NCBI GenBank assembly: GCA_964016985.1
Contig: OZ024826.1
Span: 70,152,768 to 70,216,767, forward strand
Source of the DNA: Anodontia alba
Taxonomy: Eukaryota; Mollusca; Bivalvia; Lucinida; Lucinidae
Direction of reading: 5' to 3'
Length of the DNA: 64,000 bases
The position numbers and the translations under genes were made by a program. The notes below the pieces were generated by a model. That model saw only the letters and a list, made by a program, of their open reading frames with translations, had not been told where the DNA came from and did no database searches. The stretch's first letter is position 1. Every line of letters begins with the position of its first letter. Shown here piece by piece: positions 23,788 to 35,760 of the stretch.

Positions 23788-26215
23788 AGCTCAGCTGAGC
23801 TAAGGATGAGCTATAGTGATCACTTTTTGTCCGTCGTCCGTCCGTTAACGTTTCAAACGACTCCTCCTCTGAAGTCGCTGAGTCAATTTTGCTCAAATTT
23901 CATATGGAGCCTCCTTACATTAGGGGAACAAAAGATTGCTAAAATAGCCGCGGTCGGTTTACCAAGGTGGCCGCCATGCTCATATATGGTAAAAACCTTT
24001 ACAAATCTTCTTCTCCAGATCCGAGGATGTCTTTTGCTGAATCTTTGCACAAATCATCGGGGACGGGAGATTTATCAGAGTTGCTTAAATCTGATAAATT
24101 GACATTTGACCTTTTTATGGCGAGGTCAAGTTTGCTTCCCTATGCATTTTATGGGCACCATACATTTGTATGGGAAAAATGTTGAGAATTTCAAACGACT
24201 TCTCCTCGGAAGCGTCTGGGCCAGTGTTGCTCAAATTTTATGGGGAGCCTTCTTGGGGCAGGGGAACGAAAGATTGCTAAAAAGGTCGCGGTCCATTGAC
24301 CAAGATGGCGGCCATGCCCATACATGGTAAAAAGCTTAAAAATCTTTTTCTCCAGATCCGAGGATGCCTTGAGGCTGAATCTTTGCACAAATCATCGGGG
24401 ACGAGAGGTCTACCAAAGTTGCTAAAATAATGGTTGCACATTGACGTTTGACCTTTTTTACGGCGAGGGCAAGTTTGCTTCCCTATGCATTTTATGGGCA
24501 CCATATATTTGTATGGGAAAAATGTTGAGTATTTCAAATGACTTCTTCTCTGAAGCCTCTGGGCAATGTTGCTTAAATTTCATGTGGAGCCTCCTTGGGG
24601 CAGGGGAATGAAATTTTGCTAAAAAGGCTGCGGTCTATTGACCAAGGTGTCCACCATGTCTTCTCCAGAACAGAGGATGCCTTGAGGCTAAATCTTTGCA
24701 CAAGTCATCGGGGTCGGGAGATCTACCAAAATTGTTAAAATGATGGTTGTACATGGACGTTTGACCTTTTTACGGCGCGATCAAGTTTGCTTCCCTCTGC
24801 ATTTTATGGGCCCTATAAATTTGTATGGAAACAATGGTGATAATTTCAAATGACTTCGCCTCTGAAGCCTCTGGGCCAATGTTGCTCCAATTTCATGTGG
24901 AGCCTCCTTGGGGCAGGGGAACGTAAGATTGCTAAAATAGTCATGGTCCATTGACCAAGATGGCTGCCATGGCTATATATCGTAAAAATCTTTAAAACTC
25001 TTCTTCTCCAAAACCAAATAAGCCCTGGGGTTTAATCTTTGCACAAATCATCGGGGACAGGAGATCTACCAAAATTGCTAAAATGATTGTCCTACGTTGA
25101 CGTTTGACCTTTTTACGGCAAGGTCAAATTTGCTTCCTCATGCATTTGTGTGGGCCCTATACATTTATATGGGAAAAAATTTGAGAATTCATTTTTTGGA
25201 CATCTCCTCTATGATCCAGTTGAATCAAAACTTGATGGCACTTAGTAGACACAAAATGAATCGATAGAAAATCCAAGACGGCCGCCGCAGCTGCCGTCTT
25301 GAAAATCAACTTTCGACATCTTTTCCCAAACCTTTGGTCGCCTTGAGCCAAAACTTGCTCTGTAGCAACAGGATGACTTCTGCATCGAAACGAGCTAAAA
25401 TTGTGTCAGTCGGAAAGCCAAGATGGCCGCAATGGTTCTGCTCCATTGAACAAGATGGCCACCAGAGCTAAAAATAGAAAATCTTCAAACGACATCCTAT
25501 CCTTGGCCAATGGCCTGATTTCAAAATATTTGCACAGAAGTGTTCCTCCAATGACCCTCTATCAAAATTGCTAAAGTGTAAATTGTAAGGTATTCAGGGG
25601 GATGGTCCTCCCCGACCCTCTGTTTAATCTGGAGAATAAATGGGTTACCACTAGGTAACTGAAAAAAAAATACTACTAAAATGGTTCTGCTTAGCTGAAC
25701 AAAATTGCGGCCAGAGCTAAAAACAGAAACAAACATTTAAAATACATCTCCTCCGCAGCCAGTGTCCTGATTTCAAAGTTATTTCACAGAAGTGTTCCTC
25801 TTATGGCCCTTTACCAAAATTGCTATAAAAGTTCCACTCGGCTGAACAAAATGGCCACAAGAGCTAAAAAAACAAAAACAAAAAAAAAACTTTAAACTAC
25901 ATCTCCTTGGCCAGTCGCCTGATTTCAAAATGACTTCACAGAAATGTTCCCGTTATCTCCCTTTACCAAAATTGCCAAAATGGTTCTGCTCTGCTGAACA
26001 AAATGGTCACCAGAGCTAAAAATAGAAAAAAAAACAACAAAAAAACAAACAAAAAAAAAAACAAAAACTTTAAACGACATCTTCGTGGCCAGTGGCCGGA
26101 TTTCAAAATTTCTTCAATGTTCCTCTAATGCCCCTTTGCCAATATTGCTAAAATGGTTCTGCTCTGCTGAACAAAATGGTTGCCAGAGCTACAAATAGAA
26201 AGAAAAAAAACTTTA
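23788..26215 (+). mobile_element. CAAGATGGCCGCC-type repeat element, copy 1 (3' end missing)
   Basis: It starts AGCTCAGCTGAGC, then GATGAGCTATAGTGATCACT and GTCCGTCGTCCGTCCGTTAA, as does the element at 28331. It continues as diverged internal repeats of a unit containing GTTGCTCAAATTT, TTGACCAAGATGG, CAAATCATCGGGGACG and TTTGCTTCCCTATGCATTT. After about 25400 the units become shorter (~90-150 bp, around GCTGAACAAAATGGCCA). The right terminus (CACTCAGGTGAGCG) is absent. Frames across it are not conserved, so no protein is proposed. Confidence 0.75.
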
Positions 26216-26263
26216 AAGGACAGGATAAGTAGATGAACCAATAAACTTCTGAAAAAAAATCTG

Positions 26264-26375
26264 AACGTTTTTTTTTTTTTTTTACCGATGACTCCATATA
26301 TGAAAATTTCAGCATTTTAACCTTGTTTGAAATTTCATATATGGAGTCATCAGGAAAAAAAAAAAAAAAAAAAAA
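26264..26375. repeat. Perfect-stem hairpin flanked by T-run and A-run
   Basis: GATGACTCCATATATGAAAA at 26287-26306 pairs with 26332-26351, leaving a loop of about 18-20 bp. A T-run precedes and an A-run follows, extending the complementarity to about 40 bp per arm. Confidence 0.75.
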
Positions 26376-27487
26376 GAAAAAGAAAAAAAAAGTTGACCCG
26401 TATTTTTTTTTCAGGTTATGTCCCCTGCTTTGTTGGTAACTGGAAATATTGCTATATACATGCATGGCTTGTATGATGGTACGCCACAATCTCTTTTTAT
26501 CATTGTCTTGGTTCAAATCAAAATCCGTGCTAGTTGGGCAACGGTGTTGTGTTTGAACAAAAACGTATGGTGTGTATGGAGGGGTGGCCCATTTATGGTC
26601 CTTTTTCTATAAAACCTTTGCGTTTTCTAATCCATCTCTGAGCTGTGTTGTGTACGAGGCCGTGGTATAATCTAGGCATGAGGCGGTTGATGTGAATGTC
26701 TACAGAAATTTAACTGGAGACAGTATCAGCCTCTCATTTTGTCACGTTTAAGTAAATTTGGTGTTTAACCTATAGACGACTGAATGAACTCTCTCACACT
26801 ATATGTTGGGGGAGTCCATTTTCGGTTTTGGGTATGTTGGGCTGTATGATGTACATATTTCTGGAGAAAAAAGGGTGAACTGTTTGCGGACAGTGATGAC
26901 CCTGGTCGGACGCCGCGTTCTGCGGCGTCTGATACGGGTCTGCACTGTTTGCTGGCTGCCCGTTTAGGGGTCTCCGGTCTTCGGTGGGTTAGTTCTAAAT
27001 CAGACACATAGAGTTTTTATAACAAAAATTGCAGATACTTAAATTGACTTGCTAGCGCACTCCTGGTTATAGTAATAATATTGAATATAACTCAGTTTTT
27101 TCCAATGTTTTTTCCCACATAGTAGAAAAATGCCTGAATCTTATGCATTTTTTTGTTCTGTTTCTTATCTTATTTATATTGCATGCATTTTTTGTATTTG
27201 TTTGGTAGCTCAGCAGACAGGTAGTGCTGTGAGATGGACCTTGGAGATTCGTCATACCAGCGTACCTGTCTTTATTGTTATTAAATGAATATTTCAATTG
27301 ATCAGTGGCGAGTCTCCATAGGCCTGTTTCACGGCATAACGGCAAAGGTTGAAAAAAATATTTCTTGTCGTCAACGATTTTTGTTAAACATTTTATAAAT
27401 TTACTTAAAATTTCACAAGCTTTATTCTCTTCATATGTATACCTATTTAAAGAAATTATTTAAAACAGTCACATAACACTTATTATA
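26376..27487. other. No recognised gene; possible LINE inter-ORF region
   Basis: Small minus-strand frames (26765-27007 and 27067-27345) show no domain. Position and lack of other repeats fit the leader ahead of LINE ORF2 at 27488, but I cannot prove it. A TCTGATACGGGTCTGCACTG palindrome-family copy lies near 26929. Confidence 0.35.
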
Positions 27488-27745
27488 ATGACCCTTTTAT
27501 TTCTTGCTTTTGACATTGAGCAGAATCCAGGCCCTTCTCAACCCTAGCAGATTTTATCAATTCTGCATTTAAATATAAGAAGTATAAGGAATAAAACCGA
27601 TTTTATTAAAGATAATTTTTTTTGATTTTAATATTTGATGCTTTTCAGAAAGTCATTTAGACATGCAGATTTCTAATGATCAACTACTTCTTTCAGACAC
27701 ATTTGATCAACTATACAGAAAAGATAGGAAAAATCATGGTGGTGG
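27488..27745 (+). pseudogene. LINE ORF2, 5' part: 2A-like motif and start of endonuclease
   Basis: From ATG 27488 the frame reads a short hydrophobic stretch and then DIEQNPGP (27512-27535). This matches the D-x-E-x-N-P-G-P signature of 2A ribosome-skipping peptides, reported at the N-terminus of some LINE proteins. A stop follows four codons later. The apurinic-type endonuclease then begins in another frame with LNIRSIRNK, and after one more frameshift and a stop continues as FSESHLD. The frame breaks off inside a His-Gly-Gly-Gly motif at 27745, where a TIR element is inserted. Downstream parts of the same domain are found at 43857 and 44241. Confidence 0.8.
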
Positions 27746-30592
27746 CCCAGCAAGCAAAAGATATAGGACCCACATGGGCCACAAATGGGTATTTATATGG
27801 GTCCTATATGGGCAACCCATAAGGGACTCATGAGAGATTTGCAACATGGTTCCATGTTGGACCCACATGGGCAAAGCCATATGGGAACTATATGGGTTCA
27901 GTATGGGAACATCAACCCACATTTATCTTCCAGAAAAAAAAAAACAAAAAAACTTTTAGACATTTTTATACAAATGATTATAAGTCCCTAGTCCCAGCCC
28001 ATATGATGGACTGGTAAGGTCCCAACAGAGAGAGACCTTCGTACATGTGCAAGTTATTGCACATGCGTAGAATCAAGATGCCTTATAGATATAGGCGTCC
28101 TTTTTAATAGTTGGACATGGTGGCCTCATGCGTATTTATATATACCTCAATTTTAAAAGTAATAGAGACATACAAGTTAAAATAAAAATATGACCATGAA
28201 TCGACGTCCATGTCGGAAAAATAGTCAAAATAAATTTAGTAAATGCATTCATTTTGTAATGAACAAACTATTATTTTTATTTTCTTATTATCATTATTAT
28301 TTGCATTTATGTCAGAAAATTTACTATTTTTAGCTCACCTGAGCTCTGCTCAGGATGAGCTATTGTGATCACTTTTCGTCCGTCGTCCGTCCGTCCGTCC
28401 GTGCGTCCGTCCGTCCGTCCGTCCGTGCGTCCGTCCGTTAACATTTTCAAACGACTTCTCCTCTGAAACCGCTGAGCCAATTTTGCTCAAATTTCATACG
28501 GAGCCTCCTTAGGGTGGGGGAACGAAAAATTGCTAAAATGGTCACGGTCCATTGACCAAGATGGCCGCCACGCCCATATATGGTAAAAACCTTTAAAAAT
28601 CTTCTCCTACAGAACCAAGAATGCCTTGGGGCTGAACCTTTGCAGGAATCATCGGAGACGGGAGGTCTACCAAAATTGCTAAAAGAATTGTCGTACGTTG
28701 ACCTTTGACCTTTTTACGGCAATGTCAAGTTTGCTTCCCTATGCATTTGTATGGGAAAAACTTTAAAAATCTTCTTCTCCGAAACCGAGCATGCCTTATG
28801 GCTGAATCTTTGCATATATCTTCGGGAACAGAAGAGCTACCAAAATTGCTAAAATAATGGTCGTACATTGACATTTGACCTTTTTACGATAAGGTCAATT
28901 TTGCTTCCTTATGCATTTGTATGCGAAAAATGTTCAGAATTTCAAACAACTTCTCCTCTGGAGCCTCTGGGCCAATTTTGCTCAAATTTCATATGGAGCC
29001 TCCTTAGGGTGGGGGAACGAAAAATTGCTAAAATGGTCACGGTCCATTGACCAAGATGGCCGCCACGCCCATATATGGTAAAAACCTTTAAAAATCTTCT
29101 CCTACAGAACCAAGAATGCCTTGGGGCTGAACCTTTGCAAGAATCATCGGGGACGGGAGGTCTACCAAAGTTGCTAAAAGAATTGTCGTACGTTGACCTT
29201 TGACCTTTTTACGGCAAGGTCAAGTTTGCTTCCCTATGCATTTGTATGGGAAAAACTTTAAAAATCTTCTTCTCCAAAACCGAGCATGCCTTATGGCTGA
29301 ATCTTTGCATATATCTTTGGGAACAGATGGGCTACCAAAATTGCTAAAATAATGGTCGTACATTGACATTTGATCTTTTTACGATAAGGTCAATTTTGTT
29401 TCCTTATGCATTTGTATGGGAAAAATGTTCAGAATTTCAAACAACTTCTCCTCTGGAGCCTCTGGGCCAATTTTGCTCAAATTTCATATGGAGCCTCCTT
29501 AGGTAGGGGGGGACAAAAGATTGCTAAAATGGTCACGGCTCGTTGACCAAGATGGGCGCCATGCCCATATATGGTAAAAACCTTTATAAATCTTCTTCTC
29601 TAGAACCGAGGATGCTTTGGGGCTGAATGTTCGCATAAATCATCGGGGACAGGGGGTCTACCAAAATTGCTAAAATAATGGTCATACATTGACATTTGAC
29701 CTTTTTACGCAAGGTTAAGTTTGCTTCCTTATGCATTTGCATGGGAAAAAACATTTAAAAATCTTATTCTCCAAAACCAAGGATGGCTTGTGGCTGAATC
29801 TTTGCATATATCATCTGGAACGGGCGGTCTACCAAAGTTGCTAAAATAATTCATACATTGACATTTAACCTTTTTACGGCGAGGTCAAGTTTGCTTCTGT
29901 ATGCATTTGTATGGGCCCCATACATTTTTATGGAAAAAAGTTGATAATTTCAAATGGCTTTTCCTCTGAAGCCTGCTAAGAACTGCTCAAATGATGATAT
30001 TTTCATTAGTTGCGATGATAGGATTGGAAAAATGTTGCTTAACATCTGCATGTCTGCAGTGGCTTTGTCACTCAGGTGAGCGAATTGTGGCCCGTGGGCC
30101 TCTTGTTTTTTTAATATTTTGTTTAAATAGTGGTACAATTGTTCCCCTTAATGTCCATATTGACCCCATATGGGTCCCATATAGTAATGGGAGGTCAACA
30201 TTGGAACCATATAGGTCCATAGGAGCCATTTGGGCCCCAATTATGTATCTTGAAATTATCATTTTTCCATGATTATTTCAGTTTTATCTCGGGGTCCCAC
30301 AGATTAGAATTTATTTTTATAGTTATCGAATTTTATCAATATACGACCTGTATGGGTCTAATATGGGCAAAAAAGCCTATATAGGGCCCATTTAGGACCC
30401 TAATGGGATAAATGCCCAGAATCTGCTCATATGGTTCCCATATATACATGTTTGTTGGCCAACTTTTACCAATATGGGACATATATGGGTCTTATATGGG
30501 CAAAAGAGCCTACATGGGGCCCATGTAGGACTTGAATGGGATAAATGCCCAGATTCTGCTCATATGGGGCCAACATAAACATGTTTGCTGGG
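27746..30592. mobile_element. ATATGGG-rich TIR element inserted in the LINE
   Basis: The left end CCCAGCAAGCA is the inverse of the right end (TGTTTGCTGGG, ending 30592). Both end regions are dense in ATATGGG/CCCATAT words. GG flanks both ends (27744-27745 and 30593-30594), consistent with a 2-bp target duplication. Removing the element rejoins the LINE endonuclease frame exactly. A ~123 bp block near the right end is tandemly duplicated (about 30338-30460 and 30461-30585). Another element is nested at 28331-30108. Frames in the ATATGGG parts are low-complexity shadows. Confidence 0.75.
28331..30108 (+). mobile_element. CAAGATGGCCGCC-type repeat element, copy 2 (complete)
   Basis: It begins TAGCTCACCTGAGC and ends with CACTCAGGTGAGCG plus a GTGGCCCGTGGGCCTCTTG tail, so the termini are short inverted repeats (CTCACCTGAG/CTCAGGTGAG). 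A CCGTCCGTCCGTGCGTCCGT minisatellite lies at about 28378-28438. Internally, three tandem units of about 495 bp start near 28475, 28971 and 29466, and the first two are almost identical. It is nested within the ATATGGG element. It has no credible coding frame and is a non-autonomous transposon. Confidence 0.8.
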
Positions 30593-30602
30593 GGATTAAT
30601 TG

Positions 30603-33031
30603 ACGAGCGTAAAGTTAGCATCTGGTTCACGGTTCATTATTCACGGTTCAGGATTCAGCGTATGGTTCAGTATTCAGGATATTATTCAAAATACGACCTG
30701 CAGCGTCTGGTTCAGGATTCAGGGTATTATTCAAAATACGACCTGCAGCGTCTGGTTCATTATTCAGGGTATTATTCAAAAGTGGCCAGGGTATTATTCA
30801 GCGTCTGGTTCATTATTAAGGGTATTATTCAAAATACGACCTGCAGCGCCTGGTTCAGGATTCAGCGTATTATTGAAAAATATCCAGGGTATTATTCAGC
30901 GTCTGGTTCATTATTCAGGGTATTATTCAAAATACGACCTGCAGCGTCTGGTTCAGGATTCAGCGTATTATTCAAAATACGACCTGCAGCGTCTGGTTCA
31001 TTATTCAGAGTATTATTCAAAATACGAACTGCAGCGTCTGGTTCAGGATTCAGGGTATTATTAAAAAATGGCCAGGGTATTATTCAGCGTATGATTCAGT
31101 ATTCAGGGTATTATTCAAAATACGACCTGCAGCGTCTGGTTCAGGATTCAGCGTATTATTAAAAAATATCCACATTATTATTCAGCGTCTGTTTCATTAT
31201 TCAGGGTATTATTCAAAATACGACCTGCAGCGTCTGGTTCAGGATTCAGCGTATTATTGAAAAATATCCAGGGTATTATTCAGCGTCTGGTTCATTATTC
31301 AGGGTATTATTCAAAATACGACCTGCAGCGTCTGGTTCAGGATTCAGCATATTATTCAAAATACGACCTGCAGCGTCTGGTTCATTATTCAGGGTAGTAT
31401 TCAAAATACGACCTGCAGCGTCTGGTTCAGGATTCAGGGTATTATTCAAAAATGGCCAGGGTATTATTCAGCGTATGGTTCAGTATTCAGGGTATTATTC
31501 AAAATACAACCTGCAGCGTCTGGTTCAGGATTCAGCGTATTATTCAAAATACGACCTGCAGCGTCTGGTTAATTATTCAGGGTATTATTCAAAATACGAC
31601 CTGCAGCGTCTGGTTCAGGATTCAGGGTATTATTCAAAATACGACCTGCAGCGTCTGGTTCATTATTCAGGGTATTATTAAAAAATGGCCAAGGTATTAT
31701 TCAGCGTATGGTTCAGTATTCAGGGTATTATTCAAAATACGGCCTGCAGCATCTGGTTCAGGATTCAGCGTATTATTAAAAAATATCCAGGGTATTATTC
31801 AGCGTCTGGTTCATTATTCAGGGTATTATTCAAAATACGACCTGCAGCGTCTGGTTCAGGATTCAGGGTATTATTCAAAAAATGGCCAGGGTATTATTCA
31901 GCGTATGATTCAGTATTCAGGGTATTATTCAAAATACTACCTGCAGCGTCTGGTTCAGGATTCAGGGTATTATTCAAAATACGACATGCAGCGTCTGGCT
32001 CATTATTCAGGGTATTATTCAAAATACGACCTGCAGCGTCTGGTTCAGGATTCAGGGTATTATTCAAAATACGACCTGCAGCGTCTGGTTCATTATTCAG
32101 GGTATTATTAAAAAATGGCCAGGGTATTATTCAGCGTATGGTTCAGTATTCAGGGTATTATTCAAACTACGACCTGCAGCATCTGGTTCAGGATTCAGCG
32201 TATTATTAAAGAAATATCCAGGGTATTATTCAGCGTCTGGTTCATTATTCAGGGTATCCTTCAAAATACGACCTGCAGCGTCTGGTTCAGGATTCAGCGT
32301 ATTATTCAAAATACGACCTGCAGCGTCTGGTTCATTATTCAGGGTATTATTCAAAATACGACCTGCAGCGTCTGGTTCAGGATTCAGCGTATTATTCAAA
32401 AATGGCCAGAATTTATTTAGCGTATGATTCAGTATTCAGGGTATTACTCAAAATATGACCTGCAGCGTCTGGTTCAGGATTCAGCGTATTATTCAAAATA
32501 GACCTGCAGCGTCTGGTTCATTATTCAGGGTATTATTCAAAATACGACCTGCAGCGTCTGGTTCAGGATTCAGGGTATTATTCGAAATACGACCTGCAGC
32601 GTCTGGTCGCGTTTGGTTAGTATTCAGCGTATTATTAAAAAATGTCCAAGGTATTATTCAGAGTCTGGTTCAGGATTCAGCGTATTATTAAAAAATGTCC
32701 ATGGTATTATTCAGCGTCCGGTTCAGTATTCAGGGTATTATTCAACATGTGACCAGCAGCTTCTGGTTCATGGTTCAGTGTATTATTAATAAATGTCTAG
32801 GGTAATATTCTGCGTCTGGTTCAGGATACAGGGTATTATAAAAAAAGTGTCCAGGATATTATTCAGAGTCTGCTTCAGGATTCTGGGTATTATTCAAAAT
32901 ACTACCTGCAGCGTCTGGTTCAGGATTCAGCGTATTATTCAAAATGCGACCAGCAGCGTCTGGTTCAGGATTCAGCGTATTATTAAAAACTGTCCAGGGT
33001 ATTATTCAGCGTCTGGTTTAGTATTCAGCGT

Positions 33032-33068
<37 letters not shown>

Positions 33069-33320
33069 TCCAGGGTATTATTCAGAGTCTGGTTCAGGAT
33101 TCTGCGTACTATTCAAAAATGTCCAGTGTATTATTCAGCGTATGGTTCAGTATTCAGCGTATTATTATAAAAATAACCCGGGTATTATTCGGAGTCTGGT
33201 TCACGATTCAGCGCATTGTTTAAAAATGTCCAGGGTAATATTCTGCGTCTGGTTCAGTATTCAGCGTATTATTCTAAAATGGCTAGGGTATTATTTAGAG
33301 TCTGGTTCAGTATTTAGCAT
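30603..33320 (+). repeat. Left arm: 45-bp satellite array
   Basis: The monomer contains TTCAGGGTATTATTCAAAAT and ACGACCTGCAGCGTCTGG (45 bp, one PstI-like CTGCAG each). Monomers alternate TTCATTATTC and TTCAGGATTC starts and are broken by AATGGCCAGGGTATTATTCA variants, giving a higher-order pattern. The array decays towards its inner (right) end, with an A-run at about 33038-33066. Because 45 is a multiple of three and the unit lacks stops, several plus-strand frames stay open for up to ~219 codons. I treat these as artefacts. Confidence 0.95.
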
Positions 33321-34999
33321 GTTAACATGTTTAAGGTTTCGGCGTACGCAGGTAAAACTGATGTTTATGCTACATATTCTGTCTATTTTGGCAATTGCTA
33401 TAATTCATGAATTACCTTCGTATATAGGTATAGGTATAGTTACAGGTATATGCATAAGCGAAAAGTATTGTTGTAAAATTTATAGTGATAATTCATCCGT
33501 AAATGTGCATCCTTATGTTTTTATAAGCATAGCTTGATAAAGTCTTGAAAACCCGTGCTCGATATATGAACTTTGAAAAAAATCAAACGTAACGATTTCC
33601 GATAATTTTTATTGACTCAGAACTAAATCAAAGGTTCAAAATTTAGTTCCGGATTTCAGTATAGGCTAGTTCAAGTTTCAGATCACGATGCATGGTTGAA
33701 ATTAGGATTCAAACTGAACAAAATCAGAGTTCAGTCCATGATTAAGGACACATTTTGGATTGCATAACATGCTAATGACCATAAGGAGATTTAGATAAGA
33801 AATTCTAGGTGACTTAGGCCACCCTTACAGGTAGGGGCCTGATAAGGGGAAATTAGATTTGATATCAGTAAAGTTTATGATGAAGACAGAGAAACAGATA
33901 AGGTGGGTAATTTGGTGATAATTTGATGATTTTTTCTGTTTATTCACTAAAATATAACTGGTTGTTATTCATTAGAATTGCCTCTCACAGGCAGTTCTAA
34001 TGAATACCTACAACATTTTTTATGGAGAAATACAGATATTTATGCTTATATGCTAATTTATCAACAAATGCCCTCTTTATCTGTTTCTTTGGATCAAATA
34101 CAGAAAATTATTAAGATAGATAGTACTTATTTATTTATTCATTTATTTATTATTTAAAAAAAGAGAAGCTTTATAGCATAAAATACACATTGTAAATTGT
34201 CTTTAACTTTTTGACATGGAAAAATAAGAAAAATATCAATACTTAGAAAAACTTGAAGAAAACTTTCTGATAATTCCATTTTGTTTTACTTTCATGAATA
34301 AATATTATTTAGTATTCCTTTGTTCTTCTTTACTAGTGAACTCTCATAATTAGTCTCAAGACAAAATATTTGCAGATTCAATTTGATTGAAGCTAAAATA
34401 TTTAGTTTTTAGGCAGCTATGGAATAATTGTGCGGTGTTCTTATTTACTTTAGAAAATAAATAAATAAATAAATAAAACTTTCTATTTTATATTTCTTTT
34501 TCAGTTTATTTGTATTTTTTCACAATGCAAGAAAAAACACTTTATATTTTGGAAAGAAAAAAACTGTCAAAAATAAAAGAAAAATAAATAAATAATGTGA
34601 TACAATACAAATCAACAAATCAAATGCAAAATTTGCAAATGAATTTAATCAGTTCTAATGTAACATATTGAATACTGCTAAATTACATGAATTAACCCTT
34701 ATAGGGCCCCACCTAAGGAGACTTAACATCCTTATAATGACTTCATATCACTTAGATAAGATAAGCCTTTGATGTGCGCTCTGTTATCAGGACTGTATAT
34801 TATTGGGGGTGATCATGAAGGGGGTCTAGCCAAAGAAGGAAAAAAATGTGTCTTTAAGGAAACACTACAAGATTCTTAATTTAGTGTAGTTCTTGATTTA
34901 GTCTATGGAGCAGGATTAATCAGTTCAAGATTCGGTTCGCGGTTTGGGATAAAGTTCAGAATTTTACTTTAAGCTGCAAATTAGATAATTATTCAGTTA
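33321..34999. other. Interior of the foldback-like element, part 1
   Basis: AT-rich. A family 1 hairpin lies at about 33960-34035 (CATTAGAATTGCCTC/AGGCAGTTCTAATG). Short (AAAT)n and TTTA runs occur. Weak GGATTCA/GGTTCA-like echoes of the satellite occur near 33650-33750 and 34920-34960. No gene is recognised. Confidence 0.5.
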
Positions 35000-35760
35000 A
35001 TACAGTTTTATGCGTCGTCCTTTCACGATACAATATTGTAGACCAAGTTCCTCATTTCCTCGAATTGTTTGCTCCCTGTCTCTTGATCTACGTCGGTTGA
35101 TGTGTGCTCGGAGACGGATGTGCTTCGCTTGCCGCGTTTTGCCAACCAACTGTTTCGGGTTCACGCTTTTGAGGTTTAGATACACTGATGACGTTTTAAT
35201 AAAAGAAAGCCTTAAACTTGGTATAGTTAAGCTTTTATTGCAAACCACTGTGTCGGTATCTCTGCCAGTGGATGTTTCCTTCGTTCCCTAGGATATCATC
35301 TGCTCAGAATCAGTTCCTAAATGCTGATGTTGATACTGCGGTGTTAACGTCAGTACGTAAGTACTGAATTAAATTACTATATTATATCTTAATATTTGCA
35401 GTAGTACAAATTCTAAATTCTTCTAAAACTAAGCTTAACTCGTCATAGTAACATGTATCTTAGCAGATTTGGTCGCCATTGCAGGTCTCGCTGCCTGGAA
35501 CATCTCCTTCCTGATGCCTGGGATTGCCGCCGTGCGTTGGCAATGCTGGCTGAGGTGGCACGCTGGGTGACGCTTTTTAATCGATCGGTAGGCGTCTCTT
35601 ACCTGATGTCTGCGGTTGGACTTTATCATAATTTACGTCGATTGATATGTGCTCGGAGGGTGAATGTGCTTCGCTTGCCGGGTCTTGCCAATCATGATTT
35701 TCGGTTACAAACGCTTGGGCCTCTTTGTCACTAAATTGTGTACAGTTACGCTTATATTGC
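35000..35760 (+). repeat. Imperfect direct repeat with long open frames, unidentified
   Basis: Two blocks (about 35085-35180 and 35625-35720) share TTGATRTGTGCTCGGAG, ATGTGCTTCGCTTGCCG and TTGCCAA in the same order. Frames of 93 codons run across each (35010-35291 and 35453-35734), with an RRLMCARR/RRLICARR motif in common. GC content is higher than the surroundings. This could be remnants of a coding domain or a duplicated non-coding repeat. I do not recognise it. Confidence 0.45.

Noticed and set aside
23764..24537. Overlapping frames on both strands with MAAMLIYGKN and similar peptides
   Set aside because: They lie in the CAAGATGGCC repeat. The frames are not kept between its units or copies.
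28038..28060. A 17-base match (complement of CTTGCACATGTACGAAG) to the LINE endonuclease at 43880
   Set aside because: The match does not extend on either side, and a shared 17-mer within 64 kb is not improbable.
30545..33038. Long overlapping open frames with 15-residue repeats (up to 219 codons), also on the minus strand at 42363-43812
   Set aside because: They result from a 45-bp satellite without stop codons. More than one frame is open at once, no start context or signal exists, and the array is clearly part of the foldback-like arms.
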